The position numbers and the translations under genes are program-made. Below, piece after piece: positions 1-8,773 of a stretch of DNA of 64,000 bases (the stretch's first letter is position 1; every line of letters begins with the position of its first letter). This stretch comes from Streptomyces umbrinus (GTDB lineage: Bacteria; Actinomycetota; Actinomycetes; Streptomycetales; Streptomycetaceae): the NCBI RefSeq assembly GCF_030817415.1, contig NZ_JAUSZI010000002.1, positions 11,693,501 through 11,757,500 on the forward strand, in the 5' to 3' direction. The notes beneath the pieces were generated by a model. That model saw only the letters and a list, made by a program, of their open reading frames with translations, searched no databases and was not told the origin of the DNA.

Positions 1-698
1 GACCTGGACGTCGTAGTCGGCGGCCGAGTCGTTGAGCACGATGCCCACGCCGGTGCCGCTGACCCGGCCCTCGAAGTACACGCCGGGCCAGCTGTACTGC
101 ACGGTGTCTCCGGCGCCCTTGACCCGCCCCGCGGTGTGCACCTGTCCGAGCACCCCTGACACGCGGATCAGTTGCCATTGCTGGTTGGCTCCGCCCCAGT
201 CGGTGAACTGCACGATCTTGGCGCCGTCCGCGGTGGAGGCGTTCTGCACCTCCACGGCCTTGCCGCTGCTGCGGCTGATCAGCCGGACGTGACCGTCCGA
301 GGAGTCGGCCGGCCGGAACTGCTGGTTGACACCATTGCCATCACTCCACTGCACGATGTCCGCGTGAGCCGCGGAGGAGTGGTTCAGGACGTCCAGCACC
401 TTCCCGGAGTGCTGCGCCTTCAGCCGGTAGTAGCCGCCCCCGAATCCACGAACTGGAAACGCTGGTTGGCACCGTCATGACGGGTCCACTGCCCAATGCC
501 CGCCCCGTCGGCACCGCTCGCACCGGACACACCCAGCGCCTTGCCACTGTCACGGTTGACCAGCACATACCAGGCGTTCGAGTCCAGGGTGGCCGCCTGC
601 GCCGTCCCCGCGGCGCCCAAGCCGGTCAGGAGCGCAGCCAGCAAAGCGTCACGGTTACCAACACCCCCACACGCCGCCCCCACCACGACACACCCCAT
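1..698 (-). pseudogene. Secreted ricin-lectin / CE2-like esterase, 5' part, frameshifted
   Basis: The gene reads leftward off the window edge. The first frame gives an Ala-rich signal peptide ending near GTAQA, then the start of a ricin-B lectin fold (VNRDSGKALGV, QRFQFVDSG). It then hits a stop. The lectin continues at once in the next frame (GGYYRLKAQHSGKVLDV, two more QxW-type repeats), so one base is missing in the C5 run at 437-441. Past the lectin, near the edge, comes a stretch resembling the N-terminal domain of CE2-type carbohydrate esterases (YFEGRVSGTGVGIVLND). The likely product is a secreted polysaccharide deacetylase with an N-terminal lectin. ATG 698 is taken as start; an in-frame ATG at 728 is possible. 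A sequencing slip in the homopolymer would restore an intact gene. Confidence 0.7.
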
Positions 699-793
699 GT
701 CATATATATGCCACCCCTCTGCATTCATGTCCCTTTCGCTGAGTGCGGCTGCCCGGCCGGGACGTACGACGTCTCGTCAGCGGACTCGTGCGG

Positions 794-3025
794 CTACAGC
801 GCGGTGAAGGTCCACAACAGGTTGGTGCTGCTGCCGTAGGTCCACTGCTTGGCCACGGATCCCGAGGACACGTTGCCGCCGCCGTCGAGGACCAGGCCGG
901 TGGTGCGGTTGGCGATCGAATAGCGGTCGCCGCCCCGGTGGGTGAGGGTCCACTGCTGGTTGGTGCCGCCGTTCCAGGCGGCCTGCCGGGCGGTGGCGCC
1001 CTCGACGGTGGCGCCCCAGCCGTCGGCGACCATGCCGTTGGTGCGGTTGACCAGCCGGTAGTAGCCGCCTCCGACAGCTTCCGCGTGCCACTGGAGATTG
1101 TTGCTGCCGTTCCAGGTCCACTGCTTGAGGTCGGACCCCGAGGCGACGTTGCCGCCGCTGTCCAGGACGAGGCCGTTGGTGGCGTTGGTGATCCGGAAGT
1201 ACGTCGCCGGGTTGAACTGGACCCTCAGCGAGGTGATTTGATCGTTGTTGCCGGTGACCCGCAGGTCGGGGTTCTCGGTGGTGAACGTCCAGGAGGTGCC
1301 GGTGAAGTTGTCTCCGGAGTAGCCGATCACCTGGTAGCCGGGGGCCGGGCGGAGGGAGGAGAGGGTGCCCGGGCCAGGTCCGGCCGCGTTGAGGTCGGCC
1401 GCGGTGTAGTCGCCGATGCCGAGGACGGCGGCCTTGCCGGTGTAGTCGACGTCCGTGAAGGCGGCGGCGCCGGCCAGCGGCCGCAGACCGGGGATCGTGC
1501 CGGAGAAGTCGAGCTTCAGGACGTACGCGTCGGCGCTGTACGGCGCGGAGGACGGCAGGGTGATCGTGAGGCCGGAGGAGTTCTGGGCCGGCGTGGGCAG
1601 GTCGATGTAGGTGCCGGCGGTGGTACCGAGGAGCTTCACCGAGGACAGCGACGAGAGGTTGATCCGGTCCGGGCTGAGAGTCTTGATCGTGAGCGATCTG
1701 CCGGGCCAGCCCAGAACGGTGGCGTACAGGACGTTGTCGGCCTTGTTGCGGGTGAAGCGGATGTCCTGCGGGGTGCCGGCGTGCGGTGTGGTGAACGAGC
1801 CGCCGCCCATCTTCGTCGGCCCCTCGCCGTACGCGGTCCAGGCTCGGGTCGCGTACACCGACTCGCCGAAGCGCCTCAGGTGGTCGCCGATGGCGAGCAG
1901 GATGTCCTTCTGCGCCTGGGGGATGGTGCCGTCGGCCATCGGCGCGATGTTCAGCAGCATGTTGCCGTTCTTGCTGACCCGGTCGATGAACGAGTGCAGC
2001 ATCTGCTGGATGGTGTAGTAGCCGATGCCCTGGGTGTAGCACCAACTGCTGCTGGAGATGCTGTCGTCGGTGAGCCAGTAGGGCGTGGTGAGATCGGCAG
2101 GGCCACCGCGTTCGTAGTCGAAGACCTCGCCCTTGCCGTTCATGCCGTCCTTGTACGTGGCGACGACCTCGCGGCGCCAGCTGTCGGCCTGGTTGTAGTA
2201 GTACGCCAGGAAGTTGAGGCGCTGTTGCTCGTCGACGGCGTCCAGCTTGAAGTCCTGCCACAGGATGTCGGGCCGGGCGCGGTCGATGACCTCCTTGAGC
2301 TTGTCGAACCAGAGCTGGTCCTCCGCCGCCTTATCCAGTTGTCCGTAGAACTTCTTGAGGCTGCTGTCCGTCTGTGCTGGGGCGTCTTCGAAGAAGCCGT
2401 TGTAGTGGTGCGCGTGGTGCATGGCGACCAGCAGCTTCAGGCCCCTGGCGCGGATGGCCGTGGAGAACAGGCCCAGCAGGTCGAGACCAGGGCCCTTCTT
2501 CACCGAGTTCCACTCGTTGACCTGGCTGTCCCACATGGAGAAGCCGTCGTGGTGCTCGGCGACCGGGCCGGCGAACCTGGCGCCCGCGTCGACGAACAGC
2601 TGCGCCCACTCCTCGGGGTCGAACTTCCCGCCGGCCGACTTCAGTTGCGGGGCGAACTGGACGGTGTTGCCCGCCGGGTCCCGCGCTCCGTTGATGAAGT
2701 TGTGGTATGGCCACGCCGACGGTTGGCCGTAGGTCGCGATGTGATGCCGGTTCGCGTTGCTTCCGGCCTGGTACATGTTGCGCGGGTACCACTCGTTGTC
2801 GAAGGCGGGCACGCTGAAGGCACCCCAGTGGAAGTAGATCCCGAACTTCGCGTCCTGGAACCACTCCGGGGCCGGCGGGTGCTGGTCGACGGAGTTCCAG
2901 TCGGGCGTGTACGTGCTGGGGGCCGCCTCGGCAACCCCGGCGCCTAACACACCTCCTGCAACGGCCGCCGTGACCACGCAGGTTGCGGAGGCCAGCAACT
3001 GGCGTCTGTTGATCGAATTCGACAT
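794..3025 (-). CDS. Secreted GH29 alpha-L-fucosidase with crystallin-like and ricin-lectin domains
   Basis: Predicted to remove terminal alpha-L-fucose from glycans outside the cell. ATG 3025 opens a Tat-type signal (NRRQ, then a hydrophobic stretch and AEA cleavage region near residue 35). Residues about 50-390 form the GH29 barrel: FGIYFHWG, HHDGFSMWDS, and LWQD with D258 as the probable nucleophile. A beta-sandwich follows. A beta/gamma-crystallin-like module comes next (FTDVDYTGKA, YSGDNFTGTSW), and the last ~135 residues are a ricin-B lectin with repeated LDGGG and QWT elements. The start has a GGGA motif about 10 nt upstream; an in-frame ATG at 3172 would put 49 non-signal residues first. 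It lies opposite a decayed sugar reductase and a FadR-type regulator, which fits fucose use. The family assignment is firm; the natural substrate is unknown. Confidence 0.9.
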   Translation of the reverse strand: MSNSINRRQLLASATCVVTAAVAGGVLGAGVAEAAPSTYTPDWNSVDQHPPAPEWFQDAKFGIYFHWGAFSVPAFDNEWYPRNMYQAGSNANRHHIATYGQPSAWPYHNFINGARDPAGNTVQFAPQLKSAGGKFDPEEWAQLFVDAGARFAGPVAEHHDGFSMWDSQVNEWNSVKKGPGLDLLGLFSTAIRARGLKLLVAMHHAHHYNGFFEDAPAQTDSSLKKFYGQLDKAAEDQLWFDKLKEVIDRARPDILWQDFKLDAVDEQQRLNFLAYYYNQADSWRREVVATYKDGMNGKGEVFDYERGGPADLTTPYWLTDDSISSSSWCYTQGIGYYTIQQMLHSFIDRVSKNGNMLLNIAPMADGTIPQAQKDILLAIGDHLRRFGESVYATRAWTAYGEGPTKMGGGSFTTPHAGTPQDIRFTRNKADNVLYATVLGWPGRSLTIKTLSPDRINLSSLSSVKLLGTTAGTYIDLPTPAQNSSGLTITLPSSAPYSADAYVLKLDFSGTIPGLRPLAGAAAFTDVDYTGKAAVLGIGDYTAADLNAAGPGPGTLSSLRPAPGYQVIGYSGDNFTGTSWTFTTENPDLRVTGNNDQITSLRVQFNPATYFRITNATNGLVLDSGGNVASGSDLKQWTWNGSNNLQWHAEAVGGGYYRLVNRTNGMVADGWGATVEGATARQAAWNGGTNQQWTLTHRGGDRYSIANRTTGLVLDGGGNVSSGSVAKQWTYGSSTNLLWTFTAL

Positions 3026-3329
3026 GGACACATCCCTGATGCGGAAGGGGCAGGGGGAATGCAGGGCCACGCATGAAGGTCGGCCATGGCGCCATGGGAT
3101 GTCAACCAGCGTGCATGGATGAAAGCACTGCGTGGCCGAAAGATTTGCGCAACTTGTAGAGCCTTTGGGCATATTGTGAGCGCCCAGACATGCGATGTCT
3201 GGCGGGTTCTCTCCTGCTAGGGGATGGCGCGAGGAAGCCGATGAGACTGAGAACAGACCGCTGTTCCACCGTCGCCACCATCGACTTCCGGAACTCCCGC
3301 GTCAGGTACACGCCCCGGTCCATTGGGGG

Positions 3330-3871
3330 CACGCTGGAGCGCACCGTCCGGACGACCACTGGCGGCAGGCGGCCGAGGAGGCCATGCCCACGCTCGCGGA
3401 GTTGCGTGACCAGAGCGTGATCGGCGCGGTCGGCACCGGTATGAACCAGTCGGCGCTTGGCGACGTCCTGTCCGCCGCGTGGGACGTGGGCAAGAGCGCT
3501 GTGGCGGGGGGTGTCTTGAACTTGGGACTGCTCTCCGGTGACCGCCCCTCCCCGGCACGAAGTACCTCTACGAGGACGACCCGCCGGCTCTGGTCGCCCG
3601 TGCCGGGGCGATCGCCGAGATCCTCACGGTGCACGGGGTCACTCTGCCCGTCGCCGTGATCGCCTTCCCGCACAGGAATCCCAGTATCGTCAACGTCACC
3701 CTCGGCATGCGGACTCCAGAACAGGTCGGACGAAACGTGGAACTCCATGATCGACAAGTCCCGGACGCCCTCTGCGACGATCTCCGCGCTCAGGGGCTGA
3801 TCAGGCCGGACGTGCTCGCGGGGCACGGTGGGGGAGGGGCGAGCGGTGTCGCTGACGGACAAGGCCATTGA
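3330..3871 (+). pseudogene. Remnant of aldo/keto reductase (sugar dehydrogenase type)
   Basis: Two overlapping frames together give the C-terminal half of an aldo/keto reductase of the D-threo-aldose/L-fucose dehydrogenase type. The first reads PDDHWRQAAEEAMPTLAELR, then VIGAVGTGMNQSAL and VAGGVLNLGLLSG. After a shift near 3543-3552 it continues as PGTKYLYEDDPPALVARA, VTLPVAVIAFPHRNP and RTPEQVGRNVELHD. The N-terminal half is missing. About 30 residues also appear lost between the MNQSAL and VAGGV motifs, so this is real decay and not a read error. The reading end overlaps the next gene's start, as in an operon. Next to a fucosidase, the lost enzyme could have oxidised L-fucose; that link is an inference. 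Confidence 0.7.
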
Positions 3872-4568
3872 TGAGATCCGTGAGCTGATCCGGACCGGTG
3901 TCCTGCCTCCGGGCTCGAAGCTCCCGCCGGAGCCGGACCTGGCCGCGCAGCTGGGCCTGTCCCGGAACCTCGCCCGGGAAGCGGTCAAGGCGCTGGCCGT
4001 CGCACGGGTCCTGGAGGTCCGGCGGGGCGACGGCACGTATGTGACCAGCCTTCAGCCGAGTCTGCTCCTGGAGGGCCTGGGCGGCGCGGTGGAACTGCTG
4101 CAGGGTGATTCGGTCGCCCTGCGCGATCTCATGGAAGTACGGCGACTCCTCGAACCTATGGCCACGGCCCTTGCCGCGACTCGGATCTCCGACTCCCAAC
4201 TGGCCGAGGTGAAGCGGCACTTGGATGCCATGCGCGAGGCCCGGGACGATGTCGAACAGCTGAACGCCCACGACGCCGCCTTCCACCGTGCGGTCATCTC
4301 GGCCACGGGCAACGAAACCCTCCTCACCCTCCTGGAAAGCATCTCCGGCCGCACCCTGCGTGCCCGCATCTGGCGCGGTCTGGTCGACGACAAGGCCGCG
4401 GGCCGCACTCTCGCCGAGCACGAGGCGATCTTCAACGCGCTTTCCACCCGTGACGCGGCCCTCAGCCAGGCCGCCGCTCTGCTGCACGTGAGCAACACCG
4501 AGCAGTCGCTGAGGGAACATCTGAGCTCAGGCGAGCCCCTCGCCTTCGGGACGGCAGCGCGGAAGTGA
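3846..4568 (+). CDS. GntR-family (FadR subfamily) transcriptional regulator
   Basis: A 240-residue regulator with an N-terminal winged helix (DKAIDEIRELIRTGVLPPGS, LGLSRNLAREAVKAL, GDGTYVT) and an all-helical FCD ligand domain (LMEVRRLLEP, NAHDAAFHRAVISATGN, EHEAIFNAL). These are classic FadR-subfamily features. Such proteins usually repress sugar-acid or organic-acid genes until a metabolite binds. GTG 3846 is chosen because GGGGAGGGG lies 6 nt upstream; an in-frame GTG at 3828 precedes that site. The start sits inside the 3' end of the aldo/keto reductase remnant, suggesting past translational coupling. Control of fucose genes is plausible from context but unproven. Confidence 0.88.
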   Translation: MSLTDKAIDEIRELIRTGVLPPGSKLPPEPDLAAQLGLSRNLAREAVKALAVARVLEVRRGDGTYVTSLQPSLLLEGLGGAVELLQGDSVALRDLMEVRRLLEPMATALAATRISDSQLAEVKRHLDAMREARDDVEQLNAHDAAFHRAVISATGNETLLTLLESISGRTLRARIWRGLVDDKAAGRTLAEHEAIFNALSTRDAALSQAAALLHVSNTEQSLREHLSSGEPLAFGTAARK

Positions 4569-4799
4569 CGGGCGGACGCTGCCCGCGGCATCGGGGACCC
4601 GGCGCGGAGGACCGCGACGGGTGGAGTGCCCGGCGTTGGACTCCCGTGGTCACGTCAGCGCAGCAGGCGTACGTTGCGCAGCCGGATGGTGGTTGCGGAG
4701 CCACAGCTTCGAACCGACATACGTCCACGGCTGCCGTCGCGACCACGCGGATGTCGACGACGGGCGCGGGCACACCCTCCCACTGGGCACGTGCTCGAT

Positions 4800-5130
4800 T
4801 CACCGTCCGGCCTCGGGCTGCGGGCGCTCGTCGAGCAGTCCGGTCTGCGCCGGCAGCGCGGCCTGCGTCCGGCTGGTCACGCGAAGCTTCGTGAGGATCG
4901 CGCCGACGTGGTCCTTCACGTGTCGGCACCCGGTGGATGCGGGCCCCGATGTCGGCGTCGAACGTGGTCAGTCTCGTCACCAACGGAGCGGCCGGCATCG
5001 TCCGCAGCTCAGGCAGCACCGTGATCCCGTCGACGTCGGGCATCCGTACGTCCAGCAGCACGACGTCGGGCCGCTCCCGGCGGACGGTCTCGACGGCGTC
5101 GGCGCCGCTCGCGGTCGCGATGACGTCGAT
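4800..5130 (-). pseudogene. NarL/LuxR-type response regulator, internally deleted remnant
   Basis: Leftward reading gives the receiver-domain phosphorylation segment (VVLLDVRMPDVDGITVLPEL, with the phospho-acceptor Asp) and a piece resembling the following beta-alpha region (LVTRLTTFDADIG). A frame change leads directly to the end of a LuxR helix-turn-helix (VKDHVGAILTKLRVTSRTQAAL) and a normal-looking C-terminus (LDERPQPEAGR). The middle of the receiver domain and the first half of the DNA-binding domain are gone. No partner kinase is nearby. The fragment abuts a lectin fragment on the other strand, so this short stretch looks like a rearrangement scar. Confidence 0.65.
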
Positions 5131-5147
5131 GTCGTTTCACCGCGCTG

Positions 5148-5291
5148 AGTGGTGGTGCGTACCGGCTCACCAACCGGCACAGCGGCAAGGCGCTGGACAA
5201 CGCCAACATCGACACGGAGGGGAGCACGGTCATCCAGTGGTCCGCCAGCGGCGGCTCCCCGCAGCGGTGGAACATGACCAGGCTCAGCTGA
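5148..5291 (+). pseudogene. 3' fragment of a ricin-B lectin domain
   Basis: A 47-codon stretch ending in TGA reads GGAYRLTNRHSGKALDNANI, then VIQWSASGGSPQRWNMTRLS. This is one complete ricin-B repeat with its QxW motif, as found at the C-terminus of many Streptomyces glycosidases. There is no upstream catalytic region or start; the preceding bases belong to the response-regulator remnant on the other strand. It is probably the tail of a lost secreted glycoside hydrolase. Confidence 0.6.
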
Positions 5292-5330
5292 ACACACCGG
5301 GGGCAGGGTGCTCTTGGCCCGTCCCTCGGC

Positions 5331-6275
5331 TCATGCCCCGTGTCGTTCGAGAACGAGGCGGGCCGTGCGGGCCATGGCCTCGTCGACCATCTCGCCTCGG
5401 AATGTCACGGCGCCCGTCCCTTCCCGCTGTGCCGCCTCGACCGCCGTGATCAGCTCTGCGCAGCGGGCGAGTTCGGCGGAGCCGGGAGAGAACACCTCGT
5501 TGATCACGGGGACATGGGAGGGATGGATCGCCATCATGCCCTCGTAGCCGAGGGAGCGGTTCTGTTCGGCGAAGGCGCGCAGCCCCGGCAGGTCGCCGAC
5601 GCGCGTCCACAGTCCGCTGACCGGGCACGGCACCCCGGCTGCCCTGGCGTCCAGCAGAACGCGGGAGCGCAGTGCCATCGTTTCGGTTCCCTCAGGGCTC
5701 CATCGGTAGCCGACGGCGCGTTCCACATCGCCGCCGGGTGCGGTGAGAGCGCCCAGGTAGGCGATGCGTGAGGCGGCCCGGGCGATGTCGTAGGCCTCGC
5801 GCAGGCCGCGTGCCGTCTCGAGCAGGGGCACCAGGGCGACCCGCCCCGGCGGCATGCCCTGTTCCTGTTCACACCAGCCCAGCAGTTGGTCGGCAAGCCT
5901 CACGTTCTGGGAGGAGCGGACCTTGGGAAGGACGATCCCGGCGAGTCCGGGCCGTACGACCGCCCGCAGTTCCTCGGCCCCTGCCCAGTCGTCCAGCGGA
6001 TTGACACGGACGAACAGCGCCATCCGTCCCGTCTGTTCGGGCGGTGCGGCGGCCCGTGCGAGGGTGTCGGCCACCTGCGCGCGGGCGGCGAGCTTGTCCG
6101 CGGCGGGCACCGCGTCCTCCAGGTCGAGGACGGCGGCGTCGGCGCCCGCCACCCGGGCCTTGGGCAGCCAGTCGGTTCTGGTGCCGGGGACGAAGAGCAG
6201 GGAGCGCAGCGGGGGCCGGTCGACCACTCCCGCGTCCGCCTCGGCCGGGCCTTCGGGATACGCCTCAGATGACAT
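5331..6275 (-). CDS. CitE-like CoA-ester lyase (HpcH/HpaI family)
   Basis: Predicted TIM-barrel lyase that cleaves a 3-hydroxyacyl-CoA (malyl-, citramalyl- or citryl-CoA type) by retro-aldol chemistry. Seen in the sequence: RSLLFVPGT at the N-terminus, AAVLDLEDAV (acidic metal-binding segment), LFVRVNPLDD with the conserved Arg, GIVLPKV, and a late GMMAIHPSHVPVINEVF block typical of the family. Length, 314 residues, is normal. ATG 6275 has GGAGAAGAG just upstream and overlaps the 3' end of the CoA-transferase gene by 11 nt, so the two are translated together. With the CoA-transferase it would activate and then split an organic acid. The exact acid is not determined. Confidence 0.85.
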   Translation of the reverse strand: MSSEAYPEGPAEADAGVVDRPPLRSLLFVPGTRTDWLPKARVAGADAAVLDLEDAVPAADKLAARAQVADTLARAAAPPEQTGRMALFVRVNPLDDWAGAEELRAVVRPGLAGIVLPKVRSSQNVRLADQLLGWCEQEQGMPPGRVALVPLLETARGLREAYDIARAASRIAYLGALTAPGGDVERAVGYRWSPEGTETMALRSRVLLDARAAGVPCPVSGLWTRVGDLPGLRAFAEQNRSLGYEGMMAIHPSHVPVINEVFSPGSAELARCAELITAVEAAQREGTGAVTFRGEMVDEAMARTARLVLERHGA

Positions 6276-7482
6276 CGCTCTTCTCCAGGTCGGCCAACTC
6301 GTCCGCGCTGAGTCCGAGCCACTGCCCATAGACCAGGTGGTTGTCCTGTCCGAGGGCGGGCCCCGTACGCCAGACCCGCCCGGGGCGCTGCCGGAAATGC
6401 GGGATCACCGCCTGCATACGCACCGGACCGAGATCGGGGTCTTCGACGGTGACGATGTCCTCGCGTTCGGCGTACACGGGGTCCGCGGCGATGTCCGCGG
6501 CGTCGAACACCCGTGAGGCCACGACCTCGGCCCGGGCGAACTCCTCCAGGCACTCGCCGGTGTCGCGCTCCGCCACCCAGTTCCGCAGGTTCTCGTCCAA
6601 CTGCTCGCGTCGGTCGTATTGTTGCTGAGCCGTGGTGAACTCCTCCTCGGGGAGTCCGAGCAGGCGGGCGATGTTGCGGACCGATCGCAGCGTCGCGGAG
6701 GTCACCGTGATCCACTCGCCGTCGCGGGAGCGGTAGGTGTTGATCACGGCCCCCGGGGCGACCGCCAGCTGGTTGCCGGAGCGTTCGGGCACTCGGCCCA
6801 ACTGGTCGTGGACGATGACCTGCCACTCGACCAGCCGGAACAGGGACTCGAAGAGAGCGAGGTCGATCCACTCGCCGTCGAAATCGGGGTCGTGGTCGCG
6901 GCGGTGGAGGGCGGCGAGGACGGCGTAGGCGCCCATCAGGCCGGTCACGGCGTCGCCGTGCGAGAAGCCGGTGTGCACGGGTGGGCCGTCGGGAAAGCCG
7001 GTCAGGTGGACGACTCCGCTGCGCGCCTCACCCACCTTGCCGAAGCCGGGAGCGTCCGCCTGTGACGAGGTGGCGCCGAAGCCGGAGATCTGCAGCAGGA
7101 CTGCCCGGGGGTTGATCCGGTGCACGGATTCCCAGTCGAGTCCCCAGCCGCGCAGGCGTCCCGCGCGCAGGGTGACGATGATGACGTCCGCCCAGGCGAC
7201 GAGGCGGTGGGCGACGGTCCGGCCGGCCTCGTGGTGCAGATCGAGGGTGACCGAGCGTTTGTTGCGGCCGGCGACCTTGAACCACAGGGGAACACCGTCA
7301 CGTTGGGGCCCCATGGCACGGGCAGCGTCTCCGGCGCCGGGGGGTTCCACGTGTACGACGTCGGCCCCCTGGTCGGCGAGCATCGACCCCGCCAGCGGAC
7401 CGGCCACCACATGGGCGAACTCGACCACCTTCAGCCCGCGCAACTGCCCGCTTCCGGTGGTGTTCCGCTCGTCGTCCGACAC
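6265..7482 (-). CDS. Family III CoA-transferase (CaiB/BaiF type)
   Basis: Predicted to move CoA from a donor thioester to a carboxylic acid. Family features: LKVVEFAHVVAGPLAGSMLA at the N-terminus, ADVVHVEPPGAGDAAR, WFKVAGRNKRSVTLDL, and GFSHGDAVTGLMGAYAVLAA followed by GEWIDLALFESLF. The length of 405 residues is normal. GTG 7482 is preferred because AAGGGAG lies 7 nt upstream; an ATG at 7539 would add 19 residues of low-complexity sequence. It is the first gene of a two-gene unit with the CitE-like lyase, and a LysR-type dyad lies about 140 bp upstream (7621-7635). No enoyl-CoA hydratase is present, which suggests that the substrate already carries the hydroxyl group. Confidence 0.86.
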   Translation of the reverse strand: MSDDERNTTGSGQLRGLKVVEFAHVVAGPLAGSMLADQGADVVHVEPPGAGDAARAMGPQRDGVPLWFKVAGRNKRSVTLDLHHEAGRTVAHRLVAWADVIIVTLRAGRLRGWGLDWESVHRINPRAVLLQISGFGATSSQADAPGFGKVGEARSGVVHLTGFPDGPPVHTGFSHGDAVTGLMGAYAVLAALHRRDHDPDFDGEWIDLALFESLFRLVEWQVIVHDQLGRVPERSGNQLAVAPGAVINTYRSRDGEWITVTSATLRSVRNIARLLGLPEEEFTTAQQQYDRREQLDENLRNWVAERDTGECLEEFARAEVVASRVFDAADIAADPVYAEREDIVTVEDPDLGPVRMQAVIPHFRQRPGRVWRTGPALGQDNHLVYGQWLGLSADELADLEKSDVI

Positions 7483-7620
7483 CGCTGAGCTCCCTTGCAC
7501 TGCCGTTCCGCGTGGGTCCCCGACAGCGTCGTCCCGCATTGGTGCGGCACCGCCGTCGCCGTTGTCTTCAGACTGCCGGAGCGGAGAAATGCCTGTCGAG
7601 CAACAGAAGGCCATCAATCA

Positions 7621-7635
7621 ATGCGAAAAATGCAT
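7621..7635. promoter_or_regulatory. Probable LysR-type operator upstream of the CoA-transferase
   Basis: ATGCGAAAAATGCAT is a near-perfect dyad of the form ATGCR-N5-YGCAT, flanked by TGAATT. The same dyad and the same TGAATT neighbour occur at 8628-8642 in front of the transporter. It lies between the LysR stop and the CoA-transferase start, about 140 bp upstream of the latter. Confidence 0.55.
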
Positions 7636-7667
7636 GAATTGAGCAGGTGCTGCGGCAGGATGCTGCC

Positions 7668-8594
7668 TCAGGCCCACGACACTCCGGGTGGAAGCGGACG
7701 TCCCTGGCGGCGGAACTCTTCGAGCGTCTCCAGGAACCGCTCCGTCACGGTCGGGAGCGTTCGGCGGGCGCGCAGCGCGATGTCCAGACGCCGGTCCACC
7801 ACGGGGTCCACCAGTGGGCGGCAGACGACGGGTCCGGCACCCATCAGCGGGAGCACCAGGGCGGGCATCGCCGACACTCCGAGGCCGGCGGTCACCAGTC
7901 CGCCCACGGTCGCGATACTGCCCGCCTCGGCCGCCGGCGGCGCGTGCGCGTCGATCTGGGCGAACGCCGCGTCGGTGAGCCGGCGCACGCTCGAGTCGCG
8001 CCCGACGGCCAGGAACGGCTGACGAGCCAGGTCGTCCCAGGCGATCTCGTGGCGGTCGGCGAGCGGGTGGCCTTCCGGCAGCACCGCGACGAAGCGGTCC
8101 CTGACCAGAGGGCGGTGCTCCAACTGCTCCGGCGGATTACCGACGGTGGTGATCGCGAAGTCGGCGTCGCCGGACAGAACCCGGTCCAGTACCGACCGCT
8201 CCAGGCCGTCGAGGAGCCGTACCGCCACCTGTGGCCGCCGCTCGCGGAAGTCGGAGATCACCTGCGGCAGGAGCACCGCCGCGACGGAGGGAAGAGTGGC
8301 CACGGCGACCGTTCCCGACTCGCCGAGCAGGAATCGCCTGAGCTCCTTCATGCCCGCTCTGTGCGCGGTGACGATCTGCTCGGCGACGCGCAGGGCCTCG
8401 ACGCCCGCCGCGGTCAACTGCACGTTGCGGGTGTCCCGTTCCAGGAGCTGTACGCCCAGTTGTCGCTCCAGATCCGCGACCGCGCGACTGAGTGAAGACT
8501 GGGACACATGCATCTCCGCGGCGGCCGCGGTGAAGCTCGCGGCCCGGGCGACGGCCGCGTATGCCGCCAGTTGACGCAGGGTGGTGGCCTCCAT
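7668..8594 (-). CDS. LysR-family transcriptional regulator
   Basis: A 308-residue LysR regulator. The N-terminal winged helix is clear (LRQLAAYAAVARAASFTAAA, HVSQSSLSRAVADLERQLGV, LLERDTR, LTAAG). It is followed by the two-lobed periplasmic-binding-like effector domain (TVAVATLPSVAAVLLPQVI, GDADFAITTV, FVAVLPEGHPLADR, GLVTAGLGVSAMPAL). It is divergent from the CitMHS transporter, 179 bp from the chosen transporter start, and lies just upstream of the co-directional CoA-transferase/lyase pair. Matching dyads occur on both sides of this gene, so it probably controls both units in response to the transported acid or a CoA ester. Confidence 0.93.
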   Translation of the reverse strand: MEATTLRQLAAYAAVARAASFTAAAAEMHVSQSSLSRAVADLERQLGVQLLERDTRNVQLTAAGVEALRVAEQIVTAHRAGMKELRRFLLGESGTVAVATLPSVAAVLLPQVISDFRERRPQVAVRLLDGLERSVLDRVLSGDADFAITTVGNPPEQLEHRPLVRDRFVAVLPEGHPLADRHEIAWDDLARQPFLAVGRDSSVRRLTDAAFAQIDAHAPPAAEAGSIATVGGLVTAGLGVSAMPALVLPLMGAGPVVCRPLVDPVVDRRLDIALRARRTLPTVTERFLETLEEFRRQGRPLPPGVSWA

Positions 8595-8627
8595 GGGCGA
8601 CGAGCATAGGGTGCCCCGCTTGAATTG

Positions 8628-8642
8628 ATGCGCTTAACGCAT
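8628..8642. promoter_or_regulatory. Probable LysR operator between lysR-type gene and CitMHS transporter
   Basis: ATGCGCTTAACGCAT is a perfect 15-bp dyad (ATGCG-N5-CGCAT) preceded by TGAATTG, about 33 bp upstream of the LysR start. A second copy (7621-7635) precedes the CoA-transferase. The spacing and symmetry suit a LysR recognition site that also governs autoregulation. Confidence 0.65.
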
Positions 8643-8773
8643 GAACAGATCTCGGTTTGATGCTGGACACCGATCCGCCGGTGCTCCGAAACTCTCGCGT
8701 AACACCTCGGACTGCCCCCGCTCAGTTCCACCCATCGCAGCCGAGGGCCGTCCCCGAGAAAGCGAGCGCCGCC

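Noticed and set aside
743..2947. 734-codon open frame on the plus strand opposite the fucosidase
   Set aside because: It is the antisense shadow of the GC-rich fucosidase gene: repetitive Gly/Ala/Val/Arg composition, no family motif and no plausible start site.
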